Counted from the stretch's first letter, positions 14,343 through 22,614 are shown. The stretch is 64,000 nucleotides of DNA from Sphingorhabdus sp. M41 (GCF_001586275.1 NZ_CP014545.1:372001-436000); one strand, 5' to 3'. A program made the numbers and translations. Notes: generated by a model not told the origin, from the letters alone.

Positions 14343-14855
14343 TCATTCACCCGTAGCAGCATAAGCGCTGGTTACGCGTGCAACACTGGTCGCCGGCTCG
14401 ACGAGAACCCGTGCGATTTTGGTTGCTGGTGCCTGAAGCAGTCCAACAATCGTTCCGCGCAGTTCGTCAAGCGAAGGCATGGATGCCAGTGATTTAATGC
14501 CAGCTTCGTCAAGAAGGGTATCGCCCATTGCGCCGCCAACGATTTCCAAACGTTCGTTGGTTTTTGCAAATTCCACTGCGATTTTTGCAGCGGCCACCGG
14601 ATCATCCGATGTGGCAAGCGCGACCGGACCCGTCAGCATATCTGCTATCGGGGCATAGTCGGTTCCTTCCAGAGCCAGCTTGGCAAGGCGGTTTTTAGAG
14701 ACTTTGAAGCTTGCGCCTTCGTCCCGCATTTTCGTCCGCAGCGCCGTTGATTGCGCAACAGTCAGACCCAGGTTGCGTGTTACCACGACCACCCCGGCCT
14801 GCTTGAAAATAGCGTTCAGAGCGACAACCGCTTCGGTCTTTTGACCACGATCCAT
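14343..14855 (-). CDS. rplJ: 50S ribosomal protein uL10
   Basis: Stalk-base protein of 170 residues that binds 23S rRNA and carries L7/L12 dimers. It starts [14 protein letters not shown] at 14855 with AAGGAG six bases upstream; in-frame codons further upstream are not preferred. [32 protein letters not shown] is typical. The C-terminal helix that binds L12 is present. Unusually, rplA does not lie directly upstream: a transglutaminase gene and a 472-base control region intervene. Confidence 0.97.
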   Translation of the reverse strand: MDRGQKTEAVVALNAIFKQAGVVVVTRNLGLTVAQSTALRTKMRDEGASFKVSKNRLAKLALEGTDYAPIADMLTGPVALATSDDPVAAAKIAVEFAKTNERLEIVGGAMGDTLLDEAGIKSLASMPSLDELRGTIVGLLQAPATKIARVLVEPATSVARVTSAYAATGE

Positions 14856-14908
14856 ATTTTGCTCCTTCACGTGGATGAGGGCCGAAACCCACATCCGATT
14901 CTAGTTAT

Positions 14909-14987
14909 CGTCATCCTGAACTTGTTTCAGGACCCCCCGGAGGCAACGTGCTTCCGTGAGAGATGCTGAAACAAGTTCAGCATGACG
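14909..14987. repeat. Dispersed inverted repeat, copy 1 (family A)
   Basis: Perfect 15-base arms CTGAACTTGTTTCAG (14916-14930) and CTGAAACAAGTTCAG (14966-14980), extended by CGTCAT and ATGACG after one mismatch. The central loop of about 35 bases differs from copy 2 at 40159-40236 although the arms are identical. It lies in the rplJ leader, between the L10-leader element and the gene. Probably a non-autonomous extragenic repeat. Confidence 0.85.
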
Positions 14988-15075
14988 AGCGAAAGGACTG
15001 ATCGAAACCAATCCTGTATAATCCGAAGGGGGGTTTTGGTCGCTCTGCCGCGTTGGAAAACGCTGGCTGCGTGCC

Positions 15076-15160
15076 CGTGTGTCTCCACACGAAAAAACTG
15101 ATCCCCGTCTAGGCTGGAAATTAAGAGGGCCAAATTACCCTCACCCGCTGTCTCGGACGG
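15076..15160 (-). ncRNA. Probable ribosomal protein L10 leader (autoregulatory 5'UTR)
   Basis: On the minus strand GTCCGAGAC then GCGGGTGAGGG (15158-15138) and AGACGGGGATC (15110-15100) can close a helix (CCGTC with GACGG). Inside it GAGGG and CCCTC form a hairpin. A following CGTGTG-GAGA-CACACG hairpin lies at 15091-15076. Position and wording resemble L10 leaders I know from alphaproteobacteria, where L10(L12)4 represses its own message. A covariance-model search was not possible. The rest of the 14856-15327 gap holds the family A repeat and a weak promoter candidate; I see no gene in it. Confidence 0.55.
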
Positions 15161-15202
15161 AAATTGTGATTCTTTTGACGGAAGCACAATTTGTAGGGGA
15201 GC

Positions 15203-15229
15203 CATTAACGGGTGGGGCGGGGATGTCAA
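15203..15229 (-). promoter_or_regulatory. Weak promoter candidate for rplJL
   Basis: A perfect TTGACA (15229-15224, minus strand) lies about 45 bases before the leader helix. The best partner, TTAATG (15208-15203), is at 15-base spacing and matches poorly, so only the -35 element is convincing. Its position directly upstream of the L10-leader element is what makes it worth listing. Confidence 0.35.
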
Positions 15230-15327
15230 GGGGTGAGGCCTTATCTCGCTATGATCAACTGGTCGCCAATATTGTCAGAGTCGACTGCAGCCAGCACGTC
15301 GTCAGCAATGGGGTCGAATGGACAATT

Positions 15328-16107
15328 TCAAACCCGCGCCACCTGCACCCGCTGCTTGACCATATTCAGGCTGCCGAAGGCGGTGAGGAAGGAGACATCG
15401 GTGGCGTCGCGGCCGATGCCGATGACCGCCATGTCCGATGCTCGCGCCATGCCGGTGGGGTCGATCAGGTGCCAGCGGCCATCGAGGAAGACTTCCGGCA
15501 CGGCGTGGAAATCCTGCGGCTGGACATCGGGGGCATAGGTGCTGGCAAAGCGGGCCGGGATATTGGCGGCGCGGGTCATGCTGATCATGATATGGGCATA
15601 ATCGCGGCAGACGCCCTTGCGCGCGGCAAAGCTTTGTTCGGCATTGCGGTTGGCATTGTCGACATCGGATCCATAGGTCATGGTCCGGCCGATATAGGCG
15701 GAAATCGCTGCCACAAGCGGCCCGCCGCACAGACCGGCAAATTCGCTGCTGACCACCTGGTCGAAAGCGTGGACGGAGCAATAGAGCGAGTTGAACAGAT
15801 AGGGCACGGCTTCACCCGGCAGGTCAGGCAGGGCGGTTGCGGGCAGGGTGGTGAAATCCGGATCGCTGCGATTGATTGCGACCTGTGCGCTATAGGCGAG
15901 GGTCAGCTGCTCCTGCTGCGTGGTCCATAGCCTGGTGCCGATGCCATCATGGGCGGGGACGATAGTCTTGCTGCCAGACGGACCGATGTCAATATTCGTG
16001 TCGGTGAGGATCTGGTCGGACGTCGCTGCCGCCTCGACCTGGACCAATATCGTGCAGGGCGCGGCGAGGCGGTAGGTCAGGTCCGCGCTGATCTGCAAGT
16101 GGGTCAT
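15328..16107 (-). CDS. Transglutaminase-like cysteine peptidase family protein
   Basis: A 259-residue protein with a bacterial transglutaminase N-terminal beta region followed by the transglutaminase core. The catalytic triad is visible: C167 in GVCRDYAH, H201 in DFHAVPEV and D216 in IDPTG. Such bacterial proteins are mostly peptidases or amidases of unknown target. The ATG at 16107 has AAGGA five bases upstream. It sits between rplA and rplJ on the same strand, only about 30 bases past the rplA terminator. It therefore depends on read-through or on a promoter hidden in that short gap. No signal peptide is seen. Confidence 0.85.
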   Translation of the reverse strand: MTHLQISADLTYRLAAPCTILVQVEAAATSDQILTDTNIDIGPSGSKTIVPAHDGIGTRLWTTQQEQLTLAYSAQVAINRSDPDFTTLPATALPDLPGEAVPYLFNSLYCSVHAFDQVVSSEFAGLCGGPLVAAISAYIGRTMTYGSDVDNANRNAEQSFAARKGVCRDYAHIMISMTRAANIPARFASTYAPDVQPQDFHAVPEVFLDGRWHLIDPTGMARASDMAVIGIGRDATDVSFLTAFGSLNMVKQRVQVARV

Positions 16108-16136
16108 ATCGGTCCTTATAGAAAATATGGCGCATG

Positions 16137-16167
16137 AAAAAAGGCCGGGATTGCGCCCGGCCTTTTT
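16137..16167 (-). terminator. Rho-independent terminator after rplKA
   Basis: Stem GGCCGGG/CCCGGCC (16143-16149 with 16156-16162) is flanked by a run of six A on the left and five T on the right, so it can work in either direction. It lies 52 bases after the rplA stop and separates rplKA from the transglutaminase gene. Confidence 0.8.
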
Positions 16168-16219
16168 CTAATAGCTTTGCATGTCATCCCCAGCTTTTGC
16201 CGGGGCGACGGGAGGCGAA

Positions 16220-16921
16220 TCAGGCGCCTTCAATCTCGCCGAGATCAACCTTGAGGCCTGGGCCCATGGTTGTGCTCAGACCGACTTTGCGGACATATTT
16301 GCCCTTGGCACCGGCTGGTTTCGCCTTGACGACAGCGTTTACGAGCGCGTCGAAATTCTTGCGCAGATCGGCTTCGGAGAAGCTGGTCTTGCCAATGCCA
16401 TTGTGGATGATACCGGCTTTTTCAACGCGATATTCAACCTGGCCGCCCTTGGCGTCCTTGACCGCTTGGCCGACATTCGGGGTAACCGTGCCGAGCTTCG
16501 GGTTAGGCATCAGGCCTTTTGGACCAAGTACCTTGCCGAGACGACCGACGAGGCCCATCATGTCCGGTGTTGCAATGATGCGATCATAGTTGAGATCGCC
16601 GCCCTGCATGGCTTCCATCAGATCTTCAGCACCAACCGTATCGGCGCCCGCTGCCTTTGCTTCGTCTGCTTTCGCATCCTTGGCAAAAACCGCGACGCGG
16701 GTTTCCTTGCCCGTGCCGGCAGGAAGCGAGATCACGCCGCGGACCATCTGGTCAGCATGGCGAGGATCAACACCAAGGTTGATCACGACATCCAGAGTTT
16801 CGTCAAATTTGGAAGTGGAAGCGAGGCCTTTCAGCGTCTTGATTGCTTCATCGATGCTGTACAGTTTTTCACGATCGACTTTTTCGTTGATCGCCTGCAT
16901 TTTTTTGGAGAGTTTCGCCAT
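16220..16921 (-). CDS. rplA: 50S ribosomal protein uL1
   Basis: A 233-residue L1 stalk protein. [19 protein letters not shown] opens the protein, with GGAGGG eight bases before the ATG at 16921. [23 protein letters not shown] and [25 protein letters not shown] are diagnostic. It lies four bases downstream of rplK and is its operon partner. Confidence 0.98.
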   Translation of the reverse strand: MAKLSKKMQAINEKVDREKLYSIDEAIKTLKGLASTSKFDETLDVVINLGVDPRHADQMVRGVISLPAGTGKETRVAVFAKDAKADEAKAAGADTVGAEDLMEAMQGGDLNYDRIIATPDMMGLVGRLGKVLGPKGLMPNPKLGTVTPNVGQAVKDAKGGQVEYRVEKAGIIHNGIGKTSFSEADLRKNFDALVNAVVKAKPAGAKGKYVRKVGLSTTMGPGLKVDLGEIEGA

Positions 16922-16925
16922 GTTC

Positions 16926-17357
16926 TTATCCCTCCACCACATCTACGCCCATCGAGCGTGCGGTGCCTGAAATGATTTTCATGGCTTGTTCAATGCTGTT
17001 GGCATTGAGGTCGGCCATTTTCGTTTCGGCGATTTCCTTGATCTGCGAAGACTTGATCGATCCGCCAGAGACTTTGCCTGGTTCGCTGGAACCTTTTTTC
17101 AGCTTGGCGACCTTCTTGATCAGGTAGCTGGCTGGTGGTGTCTTGGTTTCAAAGGTAAAGCTGCGATCGCCATAGACCGTAATCTTGGTCGGGATCGGCG
17201 TGCCTTTTTCAAGCTTGTCCGTAGCCGCGTTAAACGCCTTACAGAATTCCATGATGTTAACGCCGCGCTGACCCAATGCTGGGCCGATTGGCGGGGATGG
17301 ATTTGCAATACCGGCAGGTACTTGCAAATTGATGTAGCCATCAATTTTCTTAGCCAT
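16926..17357 (-). CDS. rplK: 50S ribosomal protein uL11
   Basis: A 143-residue L11, part of the GTPase-associated centre. [40 protein letters not shown] carries the proline-rich hinge; [13 protein letters not shown] and [13 protein letters not shown] follow. The ATG at 17357 has AAGGA seven bases upstream. Between rplK and the upstream GNAT gene are 181 bases containing two small hairpins (17427-17442 and 17456-17476), possible leader structure. Confidence 0.98.
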   Translation of the reverse strand: MAKKIDGYINLQVPAGIANPSPPIGPALGQRGVNIMEFCKAFNAATDKLEKGTPIPTKITVYGDRSFTFETKTPPASYLIKKVAKLKKGSSEPGKVSGGSIKSSQIKEIAETKMADLNANSIEQAMKIISGTARSMGVDVVEG

Positions 17358-17538
17358 TTGGCTGTCCTTTTCTTTCTGTTTCCGTCGTTGCCAAAAGCTT
17401 GGACGGATCAAATTAAGTGGTCAGACAGAGACGGATGTCTCTTCCCACGATGGAATTATCGCTTTTTTCGCGATAACGCGGGCCGCATAAGCGAAGTGCG
17501 GCGGATTGGCAAGCGATTCGAAAAACGGACCGAAACTC

Positions 17539-18066
17539 TCAATCGCGGAGAATCAGCCGATACAGAAGTTCCGGATCACAATGATCACCGACCATGAAAA
17601 TTGTATCGGCAATATGCTCAAAGCCATAGCGGTGATAAAAGGACTGTGCGCGGAAATTTTCGGCATAGACGCTAAGGATGATCTCCCCGCAGTGGCGCTC
17701 GCGGGCCTGCGAGATGACCCAGTCCATAAACTGCCCGGCCAGACCTGTTCCAAACTGGCTGTTATCGAGATAGAGTTGCGACAATTCGATCGCGCTGGCC
17801 TTGCCCGGATCATAGTCCAGGCCGATTTTGGTGGAAATCTTGCAATAGCCGACCAAGGCGCCGCTGGCCTCATCTTCAGCCAGACGATAAATGGTGTCGG
17901 CGTCGGCTATGTTGGCAGTGATGCGGGCTTCCGAGTGCGTCTGCTCCAGAAAACTGGCCAGATCGTTGCTCGAATAAAGATTTCCGAAAGCACTGGTGAA
18001 CGTGGCTTTACCCAGCTTCGCAAGCGCCTCAACATCTTGAGGACAAGCAGGGCGGAGCCGGATCAA
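17539..18066 (-). CDS. GNAT-family N-acetyltransferase
   Basis: A 175-residue acetyltransferase of the GNAT fold. The N-terminal IRLRPACPQDVEALAKL and the acetyl-CoA-binding/C-terminal YAENFRAQSFYHRYGFEHI are typical. The substrate (protein N-terminus, amine or antibiotic) is unknown. No ATG is available; the likely start is the TTG at 18066, giving MIRLRPA. It lies 15 bases after the nusG stop and is probably co-transcribed with secE-nusG, an unusual guest in this conserved operon. Confidence 0.82.
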   Translation of the reverse strand: MIRLRPACPQDVEALAKLGKATFTSAFGNLYSSNDLASFLEQTHSEARITANIADADTIYRLAEDEASGALVGYCKISTKIGLDYDPGKASAIELSQLYLDNSQFGTGLAGQFMDWVISQARERHCGEIILSVYAENFRAQSFYHRYGFEHIADTIFMVGDHCDPELLYRLILRD

Positions 18067-18081
18067 CTGTGAGAGCCAGTG

Positions 18082-18618
18082 CTAGCTGATCAGGTCGACT
18101 TCGCCAAAGTCCAGTTCGACCGGGGTTGCGCGGCCGAAGATGGAGACGGAAACCTTGACCTTGTTCTTGTCGAAATCCAGTTCCTCGACAATGCCGTTGA
18201 AGCTGTTGAACGGGCCGGATTTGACCTTGACCTCGTCGCCAATTTCATAAGCAACCGTGATCCGTTCCTTCGGAGCGTTGGCCGCTTCTTCCTTGGTGTT
18301 GAGAATGCGGGCCGCTTCGGCTTCGCTGATTGCCTGGGGCTTGCCGCTGCTGCCGAGGAAGCCGGTTACCTTGGGCTGGTTCTTGACCAGGTGATAAACA
18401 TCATCGGTCATTTCCAGCTTGGCCAGAACATAGCCGGGGAAGAATTTCCGCTCCGACTGGATCTTCTTGCCGCGCTTGACTTCGGTGATGGTTTCGGTCG
18501 GGACTTCGATATCCTCGACCAGTTCGGTCAGGCCGAGACGCTTGGCGTCCGCCTCAATGGCTTCCTTGACCTTGTGTTCAAAGCCCGAATAAGCGTGAAT
18601 GATGTACCAGCGTGCCAT
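18082..18618 (-). CDS. nusG: Transcription termination/antitermination factor NusG
   Basis: A 178-residue NusG. The NGN domain begins [18 protein letters not shown] and contains [20 protein letters not shown]. The C-terminal KOW domain carries [22 protein letters not shown]. It couples RNA polymerase to ribosomes or Rho. It is 31 bases downstream of secE, as in most bacteria. Confidence 0.98.
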   Translation of the reverse strand: MARWYIIHAYSGFEHKVKEAIEADAKRLGLTELVEDIEVPTETITEVKRGKKIQSERKFFPGYVLAKLEMTDDVYHLVKNQPKVTGFLGSSGKPQAISEAEAARILNTKEEAANAPKERITVAYEIGDEVKVKSGPFNSFNGIVEELDFDKNKVKVSVSIFGRATPVELDFGEVDLIS

Positions 18619-18649
18619 GCGAATAACCTAAAAAATCTGAGTGGGGCGT

Positions 18650-18844
18650 TTATGCAAGGCTGAGAAGCCAGGCTACAATCCCGTTAAAAACCGAATCAAC
18701 GCCGAGAAAAAACAGGCCGAGTATCGTGGTCATGATCAGCACGAGGATCGCCGTACGGACGGTCTCCGGCCATGTAGGCCAGACGACCTTATTGGTCTCG
18801 GCCTTGACCTGATTCATGAATTCGCCTGGATTGACTTTCGCCAT
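18650..18844 (-). CDS. secE: Preprotein translocase subunit SecE
   Basis: A 64-residue single-span SecE with the conserved cytoplasmic segment KAETNKVVWPTWPETVRTAILV followed by one transmembrane helix. It stabilises SecY in the Sec channel. The ATG at 18844 (MAKVNPGEF) has AGGGAA upstream. In most relatives tRNA-Trp lies just upstream; here a 3.4-kb block separates them. Confidence 0.95.
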   Translation of the reverse strand: MAKVNPGEFMNQVKAETNKVVWPTWPETVRTAILVLIMTTILGLFFLGVDSVFNGIVAWLLSLA

Positions 18845-18988
18845 GCTTGATTCCCTAAACTTTCTCGCCGGTTTCCACATAAACTCCGGGTGTCAGTCAT
18901 TTGACTGTGTTCGGATATATGCATGGTTTCGGAAAGAACCAGCCCTTTATACCCAGATTCCCGGATTCGCAAGAAAAAGAACGGGATT

Positions 18989-19564
18989 TTACCGGACAGT
19001 CGCCGCTTCGATCAGCGAGCCTATCCACGGGAGATGCTCGCGGCCGACAAAAAGCTGGTCTGCAATGACATAAGAAGGCGATTCGAAAATTCCGGATTCT
19101 TCTGCTTTGGCGCGGATGGATAGCAGCTTTTCACGGGCCGATACCATGTCGGGCGGAGCCAAGCCGAGAGAGGAAAGCAGCGACGCGACCACCGCTTCGT
19201 CATCCAGATCTGCCTGCTCGGTCCAGTAAGCGTCAAAAGCAGCGCGGAGGAACGGGACCGGGTCGCCGTCCATGTCAGCCAAGGCGGCGAGGGCGGTTTC
19301 GCTACCTGCCGCTGTTACGGCAAATCGCATCGTCCGTCCCTGAACCGCCGCATAATGCAAATGCATGTCTCTCTGGGCGATCGCACGGACGCGGCGGTGT
19401 CGTTCGCCGACCGTCTCGTCTGCTTGTTCTTCGGGAATGGAAAAGGGGCGGACCGAGAAGGGTAGCCATTCTATCTGCACGCCGGTTTTGCTGGCCAGAG
19501 CCAATGTCGGTTCGAGCGCAAGGAAGGATCCGGGTGACTTGAAATCGATGAAGATGCTCAGCAT
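18989..19564 (-). CDS. DsbA-family / HCCA-isomerase-like protein, second copy
   Basis: A 191-residue thioredoxin-fold protein with the DsbA helical insertion. Instead of a CXXC motif the N-terminal strand reads DFKSPGSFLALEP, as in glutathione-dependent 2-hydroxychromene-2-carboxylate isomerase and kappa GSTs, where a serine activates glutathione. PSYVIADQLFVGREHLPWI is the cis-proline and C-terminal part. It is shorter than its neighbour and its ATG overlaps the neighbour's stop (ATGCTGA), so the two are translationally coupled. Probably isomerase or GST-like rather than a disulfide oxidase. Confidence 0.8.
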   Translation of the reverse strand: MLSIFIDFKSPGSFLALEPTLALASKTGVQIEWLPFSVRPFSIPEEQADETVGERHRRVRAIAQRDMHLHYAAVQGRTMRFAVTAAGSETALAALADMDGDPVPFLRAAFDAYWTEQADLDDEAVVASLLSSLGLAPPDMVSAREKLLSIRAKAEESGIFESPSYVIADQLFVGREHLPWIGSLIEAATVR

Positions 19565-20250
19565 GGCTGTGCCTCCATGGCGTCAAATTCGTACGCGATA
19601 TCGGGTGCCGGACCTTTCCGCCCTTCCAGATGCCAGCGGACATAAGGCAGAAGCTCGCGGCCGAACAGGATCGTGCCGTCAAGAACATAGGTCGGTACGC
19701 CGTAGATGCCGCTCGGGTGGAGCTGCGACTGCAGGGCGTCATGCGCGGCGCGGCCTTCGCCTTGCTGGAAGGCGGCAAAGCCGGTCGAGTCGATGCCTGC
19801 CTGCTCCAGACAGGTTTCGACTATGGCGACATCTTCTATATCCAGCTCCCGCCGCCAGAAAGGCGGATAGACCGCTTCGAGATAATCCCCGAGCCGGTCG
19901 CGGGCGGTCTGCATGGCCCAGGATATCCCGATATTGGCGATCGAGGAATCCCAGATCTTCTCGGTGCCCTTGAGCATCAGTCCCTGACGCTCGGCATAGC
20001 GGCGCGCATCGCGATAGGCATATTTGATCCCGACCCACTGGCTGGCACTGCGGTTGCTTTCAACGACCTTGCCCTTGCTCTTGCGTGCTGAACCGAGATA
20101 GCTCGGGATATCGAGCGTCAGGGGCCGCCAGTCAAAACGCATAGCCAGAGATTTTTCCAGCGCCAGCGTCGGCCGGATGGCGGCAAAGGCATAAGGGCTC
20201 TTGATGTCGACATAGACGATCAACGGTGCGTCACTCTCCAAGGCTTTCAT
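19558..20250 (-). CDS. DsbA-family / HCCA-isomerase-like protein, first copy
   Basis: A 230-residue thioredoxin-fold protein with DIKSPYAFAAIRP at the position of the active-site loop (Ser instead of CXXC) and GIYGVPTYVLDGTILFGRE with the cis-proline near the C-terminus. This matches the HCCA isomerase/kappa-GST branch. The ATG at 20250 has AGGGAG six bases upstream. It follows the PhyH dioxygenase by 23 bases and overlaps the second DsbA-like gene, giving a three-gene operon under the 46-bp palindrome. Confidence 0.83.
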   Translation of the reverse strand: MKALESDAPLIVYVDIKSPYAFAAIRPTLALEKSLAMRFDWRPLTLDIPSYLGSARKSKGKVVESNRSASQWVGIKYAYRDARRYAERQGLMLKGTEKIWDSSIANIGISWAMQTARDRLGDYLEAVYPPFWRRELDIEDVAIVETCLEQAGIDSTGFAAFQQGEGRAAHDALQSQLHPSGIYGVPTYVLDGTILFGRELLPYVRWHLEGRKGPAPDIAYEFDAMEAQPC

Positions 20251-20273
20251 AATGGTCTCCCTTGGATGATGGC

Positions 20274-21155
20274 TCAATCTTTCGACAAAATTCTGCTCGG
20301 GTGCATGCCATCGACATAGCCCATGAAGGGCGGGTGGATATTGTAGCCCAGCAATTCCTGCACCCGTTTCGGGAAGCGCGCCACTTTTTCAGGCGATACC
20401 GCGAGCAATTGCTGTTCCAGCGGACGGCACCAGCCCTTGCAGAATTGCGGTGTCACGATCAGGCGGGGAACATCGGAACTGTTGCCGCCACCGCGATGCC
20501 ATAAAGTCCCCTTGGCGATCATCAGTGAACCGGCCGGCATGGTCGCCTTGATCATGTCGGGATGGTCATCCTTGCTGCCGGCTTTTTTGTCTGTGACGCC
20601 CGTCTTGAAATCGGAACCGCGATTGGCGCCGACCGGCTGTTCGTTGCCCCATTTGTGGCTGCCGGGGATGATTTCGGTGGCGCCATTGGTCTCGGTCGTG
20701 TCGCTGATCGACCAGAAAGTCGACAGGCTGAGCGGGTCGCGCGGCCGGGCCAGCCCGCAATGGCTGTCATCGAAATGCCAAGGCTGAACGGTTTCGCCGG
20801 GATGCAGGTTGATCGCCAGGCAGGCATAGAGCAGGCAGCTTTCGCCCAGCTCCCGTTCGGCAAAGGCCAGTTGCAGCGGATGGGAAATCAGGTCGGCAAA
20901 GACCGGGTCCTTGTCGAGCATCCCGTAAATGCGATTGGACTGGTCGCCTTCAAAATTGTTGCGGCCGCGGATGTCGGCATCGATCCATGGCTTGAGCGCT
21001 GCGCGCTGTTGTTCCAGCTGCCCGGAGCTCAGGACATCGGTGAAGATGACATAGCCATCCTCCTGATACTGTTCCCAGGCATCATCAAAACTGCGGTCAT
21101 TGAAATAGCGGCTAAGGTCAGTCGCAGGTGATTCAATCTTGCTTGCTACATTCAT
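20274..21155 (-). CDS. Phytanoyl-CoA dioxygenase (PhyH)-family 2-oxoglutarate/Fe(II) oxygenase
   Basis: A 293-residue non-heme iron oxygenase. The iron ligands appear as H127 and D129 (WHFDD) and H220 (LWHRGGG), with R231 placed to bind 2-oxoglutarate. The family hydroxylates CoA esters and many small molecules; the substrate is not evident. The ATG at 21155 (MNVASK) has AAGGAG seven bases upstream and is preferred over an in-frame start 60 bases earlier. It is first in the operon with two DsbA-like genes, divergent from a TetR regulator across a large palindrome. Confidence 0.85.
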   Translation of the reverse strand: MNVASKIESPATDLSRYFNDRSFDDAWEQYQEDGYVIFTDVLSSGQLEQQRAALKPWIDADIRGRNNFEGDQSNRIYGMLDKDPVFADLISHPLQLAFAERELGESCLLYACLAINLHPGETVQPWHFDDSHCGLARPRDPLSLSTFWSISDTTETNGATEIIPGSHKWGNEQPVGANRGSDFKTGVTDKKAGSKDDHPDMIKATMPAGSLMIAKGTLWHRGGGNSSDVPRLIVTPQFCKGWCRPLEQQLLAVSPEKVARFPKRVQELLGYNIHPPFMGYVDGMHPSRILSKD

Positions 21156-21187
21156 CGGTTCGCTCCTTGATTCGCTATCCGGATTAT

Positions 21188-21233
21188 CTCTAACTGCCAT
21201 TTGAATTGAATTCAATTCAAATGGCAGTTAGAG
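21188..21233. promoter_or_regulatory. Perfect 46-bp palindrome, probable TetR operator
   Basis: The half-site CTCTAACTGCCATTTGAATTGAA (bases 1-20 of it at 21188-21207) is followed directly by its exact reverse complement, centred on GAATTC at 21208-21213. All 23 pairs match and there is no spacer. It lies between the PhyH operon and a divergent TetR gene. On the minus strand GATAAT (21188-21183), a 5/6 match to a -10 element, directly abuts and shares one base with the palindrome, so binding would cover the PhyH promoter. It could also form a cruciform. Confidence 0.75.
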
Positions 21234-21311
21234 GGGGGTGGACAGGACGAACCAAGGAGACTGGAAATCGCCGGGGACAACAGGACAGCCCATGGCTCTG
21301 ACCGCAAAGTT

Positions 21312-21875
21312 TTGCGTGCCGCCAAGATATTGGCCGCTGCAGAAATGTTGTTGCGCGAAGGGGGCGGGGAACTTGAAATGGGGCAGGTTGCCGAGAAGGC
21401 CGGCGTGTCGGTCGGGCTCGCCTACCATTATTTCGGCTCCAAATCCGGCATGCTGGGCGCGATAATCCACGCGTTTTACGATCGCTATAATCAGGTGGCG
21501 AACCAGTATATCGATCCGGATATCAAATGGGGTGTACGCGAGAAAAGCCGCTTAATGGCCGTGGTCGAATTTCTCTACAATGACCCGATGGCTCCGGTCA
21601 TTCTCGGCAAGATGGCCCGGACCAACCAGGTCGCGGCGGTTGAATCCGCTCGTCATGAAGAAATGATCGAAATGGCAATCCGCAACATCCGATCGGGCAT
21701 CAAGCGGGGTGATATCGGTTCCCATATTGATCCGACCATCGCTGGCGCAGCCATTACCGGTGCGATACGCAGCGGAATCATGCACGCCATGGGCATGCAT
21801 CCGCGGCCGGATCCGGCCAAGCTGACGCACCAGATATGGGGGATGATTGCCGGGGCGCTCGATATCGAGCGATAG
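21312..21875 (+). CDS. TetR-family transcriptional regulator
   Basis: A regulator of about 187 residues with the TetR helix-turn-helix MGQVAEKAGVSVGLAYHYFGSKSGMLGAIIHAF. The start is uncertain: the first canonical codon is the TTG at 21312, but homology-like sequence (SDRKVLRAAKILAAAEMLL) extends further upstream. The only good ribosome site (AAGGAGA at 21254-21260) is positioned for an ATC codon at 21267. The gene is divergent from the PhyH operon and likely binds the 46-bp palindrome, repressing both sides. Ligand unknown. Confidence 0.85.
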   Translation: MRAAKILAAAEMLLREGGGELEMGQVAEKAGVSVGLAYHYFGSKSGMLGAIIHAFYDRYNQVANQYIDPDIKWGVREKSRLMAVVEFLYNDPMAPVILGKMARTNQVAAVESARHEEMIEMAIRNIRSGIKRGDIGSHIDPTIAGAAITGAIRSGIMHAMGMHPRPDPAKLTHQIWGMIAGALDIER

Positions 21876-21878
21876 TCG

Positions 21879-22268
21879 TCAATAGCGTTCGATCAGATCC
21901 CACTTGTTGCCGAATGGATCGCGCCACTTCACAACCATGCCATACGGCTCCTCGCGCGGTTCCTCGAGGAAAGCGATGCCGGAGCGCTGCATGATCGCAA
22001 AATCCGTTTCGAAATCATAGGTTTCCAGAAACAGGAACACCCGGTCCCCGGCCTGTTCGCCGATCACTTCTTCCTGGGCCTCGTTGGAGGCGCGGGCGAG
22101 CAGCAGTCGGGTTTCGGTGCTGCCCGGAGGCGCCACCAGAACCCAGCGCTTGTCTTCGGACAGCTCGGTATCTTCGATCAGTTCGAATCCCATCAGCCCG
22201 ACATAAAATTCGATAGCCTGATCATAGTCAGGAACGATCAGGCTGATGGCGGCAATGAACTGGGGCAT
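21879..22268 (-). CDS. VOC-family (glyoxalase-like) protein
   Basis: A 129-residue single-domain vicinal-oxygen-chelate protein. It begins MPQFIAAISLIVPDYDQAIEFYVGLMGFEL, the usual paired beta-alpha-beta opening, and ends VVKWRDPFGNKWDLIERY, the family C-terminal signature. The reaction is unknown. It faces the TetR gene with only three bases between their stops and sits just downstream of tRNA-Trp on the same strand. Confidence 0.85.
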   Translation of the reverse strand: MPQFIAAISLIVPDYDQAIEFYVGLMGFELIEDTELSEDKRWVLVAPPGSTETRLLLARASNEAQEEVIGEQAGDRVFLFLETYDFETDFAIMQRSGIAFLEEPREEPYGMVVKWRDPFGNKWDLIERY

Positions 22269-22295
22269 GAAGATTTCAATTATTGATGGGAAAAA

Positions 22296-22371
22296 TGGCA
22301 GGAGTGCACGGACTCGAACCGTGGGCCCTCGGTTTTGGAGACCGATGCTCTACCAACTGAGCTACACTCCT
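22296..22371 (-). tRNA. tRNA-Trp (anticodon CCA)
   Basis: A 76-base cloverleaf on the minus strand. The acceptor AGGAGTG pairs with CACTCCT; the D arm contains GTAGCTCAGTTGGTAGAGC. The anticodon stem encloses CTCCAAA, giving CCA. The T arm contains GGTTCGAGTCC and the 3' CCA is encoded. This tRNA normally precedes secE; here it is 3.4 kb away. Confidence 0.97.
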
Positions 22372-22614
22372 GCACGGGCCGTATCACCCTTGCGAAACAG
22401 CCGGTTCGCGCGCCTTAGCGTCCCGTGACGCTTTCGGCAAGCGTGATTGTTCCCCGGGAAGTCAAATCGCACCATAGTTAAATTTCACCGACCCGTTGTT
22501 TACCTTAGGAGGAAAGTGGGGATTTACCCGTCGGGTCGAAACAGGTTCTGTCGCGGTTTCTTCATCGGCCAGGGAAGCGATCGCCATAGCGAAGCGCACG
22601 CTAAGGAGACAGAA

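Noticed and set aside
18845-22295. Genomic island integrated at tRNA-Trp
   Set aside because: No integrase, no repeat of the tRNA 3' end near secE and no change in base use evident by eye. Kept as an observation on gene order only.
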